DNA of 64,000 nucleotides from an archaeon. GTDB taxonomy: Archaea > Nanobdellota > Nanobdellia > Pacearchaeales > GW2011-AR1. The stretch spans positions 1-64,000 of the forward strand of contig JABHSE010000002.1 in assembly GCA_018697035.1 (NCBI GenBank), read 5' to 3'. Positions 48,150-56,046 of this stretch are shown here, piece by piece; the first letter of the stretch is position 1, and the number at the start of each line of letters is the position of its first letter. The notes beneath the pieces were generated by a model. The model saw only the letters and a program-made list of their open reading frames with translations. It was not told where the DNA came from and did no database searches. Both the position numbers and the translations under genes were made by a program.

Positions 48150-48517
48150 TTCACCGTCACCAAAAATTTATCCCCAACCTCTTCAACTTCTACCGAATAT
48201 CTAGAAAAATAAGGATACCCCCCAACAGACCGGAGCCCATCCACGCTAACAAAAACCCTCCCATCATCAATATCAACATCATCAATAACCCCATTAATAT
48301 TACCCTTCCAAACCTCAAAACTCATCCCAGCCTCGGCAGAGTCAATCAACAAAGCCAACTGCTTCTCTAAAACCTGCTGCATAACATTCCGCCCATTAAC
48401 CCTCTCCGCAGACGCAAACAAAAAAACAGCCAGAATCAAAGCAATCAAAATAACATGAACCACAAACTCATTCATAACAGAACCCCTCTTGTCCATCATC
48501 CTGGAATTCCTTCCCAT
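48146..48517 (-). CDS. Type IV pilin-like protein
   Basis: MMDKRGSVMNEFVVHVILIALILAVFLFASAE. Confidence 0.7.
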   Translation of the reverse strand: MGRNSRMMDKRGSVMNEFVVHVILIALILAVFLFASAERVNGRNVMQQVLEKQLALLIDSAEAGMSFEVWKGNINGVIDDVDIDDGRVFVSVDGLRSVGGYPYFSRYSVEVEEVGDKFLVTVK

Positions 48518-49431
48518 GTCTCACACATATTCGCATTCTTCCACAGCATACCATCAAACAATTTATTACCAATCTCCTCAAATGGGGAACCCACATCGGT
48601 CTGAAAATAAAACAAATAGGGAATATAGTCTCCAATATCACTTTTTTCAGCAGAAGTAATAATCCCATAACCAATCAGCAAATCTCCTTTTGAAGAATCA
48701 AACATCATCGGCAAATCCACACGACTAACATCTAGCGGAGACCAAACATTTTTAATTTTCTCCAATCCCCTGTTCTCAGTACCCCCAGTCAATCTATTCA
48801 AAAGCACAGCGTTTTTATAATCAGAAATATCCACCTTAAAATTATCTCCACTAAGATTAAACTCTCTAGCTGAAGCCGGATTAAACGCAGGAAATTTCTC
48901 CCCCGCATTTTTCAAATATGTTCGATAACTAAATCCCTTATTCATTTGCAAATCCAAACTATCCCGAATATTAATCTCAACACTATTTTGATTCATATAT
49001 TCCTTAGCCTCGTTGGTTAAGTGAATCCTGGCACATGGCACACAGGTAGAAGCAACGCTATAAAAATCTGAAGGAAAGGCACTAGCATCACCTTTATCAT
49101 AAAGAGCCCAACATTCCACAATATTCTCCGCGATAATTTTCTCCGCCCGCTCAATATCCCTCACATCACTCTCATCAATCTCCACAACATGCGTCTTACA
49201 TTTTAGGGGATACTCACTCTTAAAAGATTTAAGATTAAAACCCATATATTTACTCTCAGGCAACAGATTCCTCAACTGAATACTCTGCCTACAAATCTGC
49301 CTAGCCTCCTCATCCCCAGTCCACAACTCATTAAAAATAAAATACAAACTCAAACTCAAAACCATCAACCCCAAAATCAACGACAACATAATTCCCCACT
49401 TATAATCACCTTTCTTATTCATACCAAACAA
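48496..49431 (-). CDS. Type IV pilin-like protein
   Basis: MNKKGDYKWGIMLSLILGLMVLSLSLYFIFNELW. Confidence 0.7.
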   Translation of the reverse strand: MFGMNKKGDYKWGIMLSLILGLMVLSLSLYFIFNELWTGDEEARQICRQSIQLRNLLPESKYMGFNLKSFKSEYPLKCKTHVVEIDESDVRDIERAEKIIAENIVECWALYDKGDASAFPSDFYSVASTCVPCARIHLTNEAKEYMNQNSVEINIRDSLDLQMNKGFSYRTYLKNAGEKFPAFNPASAREFNLSGDNFKVDISDYKNAVLLNRLTGGTENRGLEKIKNVWSPLDVSRVDLPMMFDSSKGDLLIGYGIITSAEKSDIGDYIPYLFYFQTDVGSPFEEIGNKLFDGMLWKNANMCETWEGIPG

Positions 49432-49452
49432 TACAAACCTAACTTAATAAAA

Positions 49453-49590
49453 CTAACTTATAGCTTTCAAAACAATCTTCCAAATAGCCCAACTCACCAA
49501 CACCAAAATCCCAATAGACCCAATCCATCTAACAGTCTCATTCGCAAAAACCGCTCCCGCCTTATTCTTCCTATTAACTACTAAACGCAT
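49453..49590 (-). CDS. 45-aa pilin-like membrane protein
   Basis: MRLVVNRKNKAGAVFANETVRWIGSIGILVLVSWAIWKIVLKAIS*; not in ORF track. Confidence 0.5.
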   Translation of the reverse strand: MRLVVNRKNKAGAVFANETVRWIGSIGILVLVSWAIWKIVLKAIS

Positions 49591-50107
49591 AATTCGCAAC
49601 CTCCTTCTCTAGTTTAACTTTCCGACCCTCTCCAGCGGTCCAAGTCCCTCCTCCTTGCTGACTAACATCATTATAAAAAAAGCTAACCGGCAAATCCATA
49701 CCCCGACAATACTTACAAACCACACTCTTCCCAGACTCAGAACAAACACAGAGAACATTCTCCTTCGAATCTAATTTACGAGTAAATATTTTATCATTTC
49801 TTTTAAAACTAGCCAAATTCCCAAAATAAGCCAAATAAAAATTCATATCATCTCTCCCATTATCCAACATAAAAAAACTAGCACTCCCCAATCCATCAAC
49901 CTCATCGACAGATCTCTCAAGCATATCGAAATAAGACTTCGCCGTCTCATCCCCCTCATCAAAAACAGGAGAAAACAGGTTAACCAAAAGCCACGCCATC
50001 GCAGCGAAAACAACAACCGCCAAAATCACCTTCACAATCTCCTCATCCATCACCCCACCCTTTTTCCCTATCCCCGCAACCCCACAAAACGCATCCATCA
50101 AAAACAA
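49574..50107 (-). CDS. Type IV pilin-like protein
   Basis: GKKGGVMDEEIVKVILAVVVFAAMAWLLVNLFS. Confidence 0.65.
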   Translation of the reverse strand: MFLMDAFCGVAGIGKKGGVMDEEIVKVILAVVVFAAMAWLLVNLFSPVFDEGDETAKSYFDMLERSVDEVDGLGSASFFMLDNGRDDMNFYLAYFGNLASFKRNDKIFTRKLDSKENVLCVCSESGKSVVCKYCRGMDLPVSFFYNDVSQQGGGTWTAGEGRKVKLEKEVANYAFSS

Positions 50108-50126
50108 CCTCCAAACCTAACAGTCT

Positions 50127-50172
50127 TCCATGAGAAACACGACGCTCGAAGAGTGTTGTAGTTTCTTATGGA
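50127..50172. repeat. TCCA hairpin repeat, copy H4
   Basis: tccatgagaaacacgacgctcgaagagtgttgtagtttcttatgga; followed by heptamer tract 50182-50212. Confidence 0.87.
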
Positions 50173-50234
50173 ATCCAGGGGACTCCCAACTCCTAACACC
50201 CAACACCCAACCAAAAAAAAATCCCTATTTTTTT

Positions 50235-51731
50235 TCATCGACATTTCCCCTTCAAAAATTTACCAACCAAATTTCCAAAATAAATCCCGTTAAAATCACT
50301 TTTCTGCAACCGATAAATTTCCTCGTCTCCAACCTTCTTCCACTTAGCCCCATCTCTCTCAACAAGATAAGCCGGAAAATACCTCAGATCACCACGCTCC
50401 AACAAATTACTCTCAACCTTCCCAAACGCCGTAAACTTCAAACCAAAAACCTCTCCATCAGAGGCAGTAAAAACAACAACAGGAAAATAATCAGTATCTT
50501 CAAAACTAGTCACAAAATTTTTGCCATCCACAACCACAATCTTACCATCTCTAGCCTTCTTCAAATTTTCAATATGAACTTCAGAAGCTTTTTTCGCATC
50601 TTCAGTCAATCTAGTTTTAATCTTCGCAAACTCATTCTTTAAATTATTAACCTCAGCCTCACTATCAAGTTCATCATAGGAACTCCCAATCCATTCATTA
50701 TTCCCAACCAAACTTCCTATCTCTTGCATATTATTAAGACCGGCACTGTCAATAACCTCAAACCCAATCTTATCTCCATGACAACAACAAGTTCCTCCCA
50801 TTTTTTCTGTCCCTCTACATTCGGAAAAAGAATCAACTTTCGCCGGGCTATAACTAGATTCCTCATCAAACCCGCTACAAATAGCATTACAAAGCTTCCC
50901 TTCTTTTAATCCGGACTCAATCGCAATCTTTTCCCTATCTACTCGAACAATCTCATCAACCTTCACAACAGAATCATCACTCCAAAAAACCTTATCATCA
51001 TTCCCAGTAAAACTAGAAAGAGAACTTCCAACCTTACGCCAAAGTCCATCATCTTTCTTGGCTCGCTTATACCAAACCAAATCAACAAACGCATCAATGG
51101 CATCTTCATCCTTATCAAAAAATTTAGCGTCTTCCTTGTTCATCTGCACAACCCACTCACCATTCTGCCAAACCGCCGTAACATTCTCATCGGTCCAACC
51201 GCTTCCATCCCCAAACAAAACAAACCGCTTAGTAAAGGCACTATTGTAAACCTCCTTACCATTAAGTGTCTCCAAGAACCCAACCGAAGCATTATACCTC
51301 TCCCAATTCTCCTTCTCGGCAACAACCTTATCCAAAAGAACAGAATCAGCACTCCTCCAACTCCCGCCTTCCAACCTATCTATCTTCCCATTCACCAACC
51401 TATAATCCCCAACCCCACCAATACTAATATTGCAAACCCCATCACGACACACATTAAAACTAGCCCTCTTTTTGTCCCAATTCAAAATTTCCAAAAACTC
51501 CTTCCCTCCTCCCAGATCCAAAATCTCAGTCTCATAACATCCACTATACAAATCACTCTTAAACCCAAACAAAATCTTAACCTCATCAAACTGCGCACCG
51601 ACACTATCAATCAACGGATTCAATCCCCCAACCGTAGCCCCCCAAGCAACCAAAACCAAAACAACAATCAACAAAATAATATTAACCAACTTCCCAACTG
51701 TCCAATTAACTGCACCTTTCTTATGTTCCAT
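50235..51731 (-). CDS. Type IV pilin-like secreted protein
   Basis: MEHKKGAVNWTVGKLVNIILLIVVLVLVAWGATVGG; start trimmed. Confidence 0.7.
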   Translation of the reverse strand: MEHKKGAVNWTVGKLVNIILLIVVLVLVAWGATVGGLNPLIDSVGAQFDEVKILFGFKSDLYSGCYETEILDLGGGKEFLEILNWDKKRASFNVCRDGVCNISIGGVGDYRLVNGKIDRLEGGSWRSADSVLLDKVVAEKENWERYNASVGFLETLNGKEVYNSAFTKRFVLFGDGSGWTDENVTAVWQNGEWVVQMNKEDAKFFDKDEDAIDAFVDLVWYKRAKKDDGLWRKVGSSLSSFTGNDDKVFWSDDSVVKVDEIVRVDREKIAIESGLKEGKLCNAICSGFDEESSYSPAKVDSFSECRGTEKMGGTCCCHGDKIGFEVIDSAGLNNMQEIGSLVGNNEWIGSSYDELDSEAEVNNLKNEFAKIKTRLTEDAKKASEVHIENLKKARDGKIVVVDGKNFVTSFEDTDYFPVVVFTASDGEVFGLKFTAFGKVESNLLERGDLRYFPAYLVERDGAKWKKVGDEEIYRLQKSDFNGIYFGNLVGKFLKGKCR

Positions 51732-51761
51732 ATCCAACCTCAGAAAAACAATTACAACCTT

Positions 51762-51807
51762 TCCACAGGAAATTGTGCGTGTCGAAGACACCATAATTTT
51801 TTATGGA
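51762..51807. repeat. TCCA hairpin repeat, copy H5
   Basis: tccacaggaaattgtgcgtgtcgaagacaccataattttttatgga; followed by heptamer tract 51811-51840. Confidence 0.87.
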
Positions 51808-51857
51808 ATACTTCAAACTCCAAACTCCCAACTCCCAACCATGAAAATCTTCGATTT

Positions 51858-51995
51858 TCATCTCCCAAACCTCAAAGCACTCTTGATCCCCTCAATCAAA
51901 CCCCCGCCCTTATCACTAAACATAATAAACGCTCCAACCATAATAACCAAAACAATTACAAAAATCAGAATCTTAACAATCTCCTCCATTTCCAT
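51858..51995 (-). CDS. 45-aa pilin-like membrane protein
   Basis: MEMEEIVKILIFVIVLVIMVGAFIMFSDKGGGLIEGIKSALRFGR*; not in ORF track. Confidence 0.5.
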   Translation of the reverse strand: MEMEEIVKILIFVIVLVIMVGAFIMFSDKGGGLIEGIKSALRFGR

Positions 51996-52082
51996 CAATA
52001 CAAAACAAAAAACAAATTAATAAACATTCCTAAAACCCAAAAAATAAAAAAATAAAAAAAGAGGGATAACCCTCAAAAAAAA

Positions 52083-52406
52083 TTAACAAGTAATACTACA
52101 TTTGTCTACATAACCTTTAGTCGCAAAACTCGTACAATTACCGGCTTCCTTTGCAGCATCGGCAGAAACAACTATAGTCCTACTTTGATTACAAAAACCA
52201 TACTGGTTATCCTGCTGACAAGCCAAAGTACAAGCAGTGCTCATAGTATCGACATTAACGTCACCACCACCAAGGCCAGTAACTTTCTCCCACAAACTTC
52301 CCCATCCAGTGCTAAACCCATAGATCAAGAATACAAGAACAACCAATCCCAAGACTATCGCAATAATAGTCCCAAGCGTCATCTGCTGCCCTTTTTTATT
52401 TTCCAT
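52083..52406 (-). CDS. Cys-rich type IV pilin-like protein (candidate major pilin)
   Basis: MENKKGQQMTLGTIIAIVLGLVVLVFLIYGFSTGWG, six Cys in C-terminal part. Confidence 0.7.
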   Translation of the reverse strand: MENKKGQQMTLGTIIAIVLGLVVLVFLIYGFSTGWGSLWEKVTGLGGGDVNVDTMSTACTLACQQDNQYGFCNQSRTIVVSADAAKEAGNCTSFATKGYVDKCSITC

Positions 52407-52520
52407 TTATCTCACCTCCCTTACAATTATTCATAATAAGTTAAACCTACCAACATTACACATATTATAAAACTTCCCAATCACAATAATTCTTATAAAC
52501 GACAATCAATAAAATAAAAT

Positions 52521-52856
52521 ATGGAGAAAATAGCCACAGACAAGTTCCAAGGAACAAGAGAACAGTTTTATCTCAAAGATAAAACATGCACACAAGTACA
52601 ACTCCCACTATCAATAACAAAAGAAGACCACGAAAAATTCAGCATACTAGAATTAAAAGTAGATAACCACCCAATAGGACCTCTTTTCCAAGGAACAAAA
52701 GAAACCCCCGCCTCAACCGCAGTAAATTATCAAACAATTTCTCAACTATACGAATCATTTCAAGGCTCAGAAATAAAACAAATGAGAGACGAACTTACCT
52801 CCGCATCACAAGAAATATTCGACTACGCCCACAAAACATATCTAAAAGATAACTAA
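52521..52856 (+). CDS. Hypothetical protein
   Basis: ORF 111 aa. Confidence 0.5.
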   Translation: MEKIATDKFQGTREQFYLKDKTCTQVQLPLSITKEDHEKFSILELKVDNHPIGPLFQGTKETPASTAVNYQTISQLYESFQGSEIKQMRDELTSASQEIFDYAHKTYLKDN

Positions 52857-52891
52857 GACATTCTCCAATTTTTCATGAAAAACCAAAGCCT

Positions 52892-52996
52892 CTAACTTAA
52901 TTTCTAGCAGGCTCAGGCAAGGCGGCAGGTTGCGAAGTGTGCAAGCGCACATGAGCGTTCTGCCAACGAAGCATCAGCCGCTAGAAATTAAGTTAG
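52892..52996. repeat. Stop-codon-embracing structured element, copy B
   Basis: 17-bp perfect terminal stem ctaacttaatttctagc/gctagaaattaagttag; core ggcagGTTGCGAAGTGTGCaagcGCACATGAGCGTTctgccaacgaag. Confidence 0.85.
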
Positions 52997-55150
52997 TCCA
53001 GCTAAAGCGATTGCTCCGACTAAAGTCAATCCAATAATCGCCCCAGCCGCAACAACCAAATACAAAATCATCGAAACCTTCAAATTCTTCCCGACTTCAG
53101 CCGTCATCTGCAACGGATCCCTACCACTCTTCAGCGTCACAAGAGTCTGCGTCAAAATAAACACAACCTGAATCAAATAAATCCCAACAACAATCTGCAA
53201 CCAATAAGTCGGAATCATCTTCGTAACATCAAAAATCCCCAAGATACTACTAAACTGAGACCCAGTCATATCACCATTAGCAAACATCTCACTTAACGCC
53301 GAAAGAATAGTCGTAATCATACCAGCCAACCCAACAATAATACCCGACAAAAGCGGCGCCAGAAAAGTCATATTCGACTTCATATCAGAAATAATCTCCG
53401 CCAACAAATCATTCAACCTATCATTAATCTTCTTAATATTTTTAACATAATCACTAATCGACATCAAACTCCGAGCCGCAACCTTCAGCCCCTTCTTCAC
53501 CGACTCAACCAGAATCCTCATACTAGTCGCAACCAACTGCGACGGATAAAAAACAACAGCCCCTCTCTTCGGATCAAACAACGCCCTCTCCAAACTCATA
53601 CCCAGCTGCCCGATATTATCATTAACAATCCTAAAAAAACCTTCAGTCGCAGTCCCTCTAACACTCGACGAAACCTTAGCGAAAGCAATCTCAGCAGGCG
53701 ACCCGTCCCCTATCCTATTTCCCAACTGAAACAGCGAAGACACAAACTCCTTTTCAACTTCCTTATATTTATTCCTCGTCTCCAAAATCTCTTTAGTCCT
53801 TGCCTTAGCACCAACAATAAACACCGTAGCAATAGCAGCAGGAATACATAAACTCAAAAGCAAAGCACCAGAACCAAACGGGCCAGACAAATTCCCAGAA
53901 GCATCAGTCAAAATACCAAACACACCTCCACCCCCCAAGAACCCAATCCCAAGATCAGACCAAGCATAATCCCGAGTCGTATTAAGCCAAAGCGGCACAT
54001 TAGTATACCTCCACAAAAACGGAATAATCCCCAAGATAAACAATGGCAAAGCAAAAAGAACTCCCTTCCAATACCCAGCATTACTCTTATATTTCTCATA
54101 CAACGGATTCTGCTCCAACAACTCCGACTCCCCATAACCACCAGGCCTCTTCATCATAACGCTCTCCGTCAACGCAATCACCATAAACGGCACCAACACA
54201 TTAAAAATCAAAAGCACATGATACCACTGAATAGCACCCCCCAGCATCGTAGAAGCCAAAGGCAAAATAGCCAAAGCCAGCGTCGGCAAAACAATCCCCA
54301 ACATATAAACATTAGTCAAAGGAGCCTTCGCATCATGCGTATACTTAAGCATCTTGTCATAAACCCCATCCAAAATAACCTGCAAACTCTTCTCCAAAGT
54401 TGCAACCCTCCGTGCCTCCTCAGGCTCGTACAAACTCGATTCAATCAAATGAAACGCCTCAACAAACTCCAAACTATAATCCTTCCAAGTCAACAAATAA
54501 TTATCAACCGAATCCTTAATCGTAGAAAACTTCCCAACCTCGACGTCCCAAAACACCTTCCGAAAATCCAACGAGAGCGGCGCCCTCAAATGCTCCGAAG
54601 CAAAAGCAACCGCCTTCTCAAAATTAGAAGTATGCTTCATATAAATAACAATATACAAAATCGCGGGAACCATCTCAGCCGAAGCCTTCAGTCGCCAACG
54701 AACCGCCAACCTCTCCGGAGTCTTCGAAGAATAAAAGAACAAAAAGATAGCTAACAAAAAAACCAGAAACAAAAACATTGCAGAAAAAGCCCCGGTCAAC
54801 AACCAAATACCAGCGATAGAAGCAATACCACCAAACAGCGTCAAAAACAAAAGCATCGTAGAGAAGACAACAACCTCTGAAGCACTAACATTCAAATGCG
54901 CAATCTCAATCGCCCGGTTAATTCTAATCTTATCTTTCTCCCCAACCTTAATACTAAAAACATTCCCCATCGACTTACACCATCTCTCATACCGCGAAAA
55001 CTCAGGCATCATAGAATCCTTAAACGCCTCATAACTCTTAGAAAATCCCGACTTCTGATCTACAGCCTCAGGCTTCTGAGAATTAAACCCCTTCATCTGC
55101 TTCTCTATCTTCGAACCATACTTATTCAAAATATCATCAGTACTAGTCAT
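52988..55150 (-). CDS. Type IV pilus/archaellum assembly membrane protein (TadC/FlaJ/PilC-like)
   Basis: Two T2SF-like helical domains, multiple TM segments, adjacent pilus ATPase. Confidence 0.85.
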   Translation of the reverse strand: MTSTDDILNKYGSKIEKQMKGFNSQKPEAVDQKSGFSKSYEAFKDSMMPEFSRYERWCKSMGNVFSIKVGEKDKIRINRAIEIAHLNVSASEVVVFSTMLLFLTLFGGIASIAGIWLLTGAFSAMFLFLVFLLAIFLFFYSSKTPERLAVRWRLKASAEMVPAILYIVIYMKHTSNFEKAVAFASEHLRAPLSLDFRKVFWDVEVGKFSTIKDSVDNYLLTWKDYSLEFVEAFHLIESSLYEPEEARRVATLEKSLQVILDGVYDKMLKYTHDAKAPLTNVYMLGIVLPTLALAILPLASTMLGGAIQWYHVLLIFNVLVPFMVIALTESVMMKRPGGYGESELLEQNPLYEKYKSNAGYWKGVLFALPLFILGIIPFLWRYTNVPLWLNTTRDYAWSDLGIGFLGGGGVFGILTDASGNLSGPFGSGALLLSLCIPAAIATVFIVGAKARTKEILETRNKYKEVEKEFVSSLFQLGNRIGDGSPAEIAFAKVSSSVRGTATEGFFRIVNDNIGQLGMSLERALFDPKRGAVVFYPSQLVATSMRILVESVKKGLKVAARSLMSISDYVKNIKKINDRLNDLLAEIISDMKSNMTFLAPLLSGIIVGLAGMITTILSALSEMFANGDMTGSQFSSILGIFDVTKMIPTYWLQIVVGIYLIQVVFILTQTLVTLKSGRDPLQMTAEVGKNLKVSMILYLVVAAGAIIGLTLVGAIALAGLT

Positions 55151-55173
55151 ATTCTAAAAGCGCCCTCCAAGTG

Positions 55174-55219
55174 TCCATAAGAAATCATGTGAGTCGAAGA
55201 CTCCATGGTTTTTTGTGGA
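55174..55219. repeat. TCCA hairpin repeat, copy H6
   Basis: tccataagaaatcatgtgagtcgaagactccatggttttttgtgga. Confidence 0.87.
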
Positions 55220-55239
55220 AAATTCCAAATCAATCAATC

Positions 55240-55521
55240 TCATTTTTTCTTCACCTTCATTTTCTCCCTCCGCAAAAAATCAGCAACAGCAATATCAACA
55301 AACTGCTTCCGATTCACGTATCTAAATTTATTCTCATCCAAATTAATAAACTCTTCGACATCCATCAACAACTCACTATTAATCTTAACAGCCGAATCCC
55401 GAGCCTTCCTCACAGTCTTCTTCTTCCTTGGAAAAATCGCCCGAACCGAAATATGATCAATCGACCCATCTTTCAAACTAATATCATCAAAATCCAATTT
55501 CGCACCTTTCGCCTTTACCAT
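55240..55521 (-). CDS. Small basic, possibly ribbon-helix-helix-type protein
   Basis: AVKINSELLMDVEEFINLDENKFRYVNRKQFVDIAVADFLRREK. Confidence 0.55.
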   Translation of the reverse strand: MVKAKGAKLDFDDISLKDGSIDHISVRAIFPRKKKTVRKARDSAVKINSELLMDVEEFINLDENKFRYVNRKQFVDIAVADFLRREKMKVKKK

Positions 55522-55588
55522 ATTAAGTTACAATAAGTAACCAAAAGTAACTATATAAATTATCCCAAAACCGAAAATCAAAATATAC

Positions 55589-55634
55589 TCCATAAGAAAT
55601 TATGCGTGTCGAAGACACCATTATTTTTTATGGA
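55589..55634. repeat. TCCA hairpin repeat, copy H7
   Basis: tccataagaaattatgcgtgtcgaagacaccattattttttatgga. Confidence 0.87.
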
Positions 55635-55643
55635 ACTAAAACT

Positions 55644-55928
55644 CTAATCCTTAAGCCTATTAAAATCCGCAGCAGTAGCAGGCTTACCAGAACCCAAAGA
55701 ACCGCACGCCAATTCATAAGCACACTCTAAATAAACCAACCCCTCATTAACTCCCCTATCCGCAACAACATCAGCAGGAAAATAATCTCCTAATCCCGCA
55801 ACCATATCCAATGCCCTAATCTTCTCACCATCATCCACAACTCCAACATTCTTATAAAAATCCCCTAATGAAACATCCTTCAGCCTCTTAACATCAGCAC
55901 CAGCCAAATAATCCATATCCAAACTCAT
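55644..55928 (-). CDS. Hypothetical protein
   Basis: ORF 94 aa. Confidence 0.5.
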   Translation of the reverse strand: MSLDMDYLAGADVKRLKDVSLGDFYKNVGVVDDGEKIRALDMVAGLGDYFPADVVADRGVNEGLVYLECAYELACGSLGSGKPATAADFNRLKD

Positions 55929-55989
55929 ACAACTCCAAGCACTCTACCCTTTATAAAAATTATTACACTTTACTCTATATCAAAACTCC

Positions 55990-56033
55990 TCCATGAGAAA
56001 TGCGCGGCCAAAAGCTGTGCAATTTTTTATGAA
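55990..56033. repeat. TCCA hairpin repeat, copy H8 (most diverged)
   Basis: tccatgagaaatgcgcggccaaaagctgtgcaattttttatgaa. Confidence 0.8.
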
Positions 56034-56046
56034 ATAACTCTAACAA

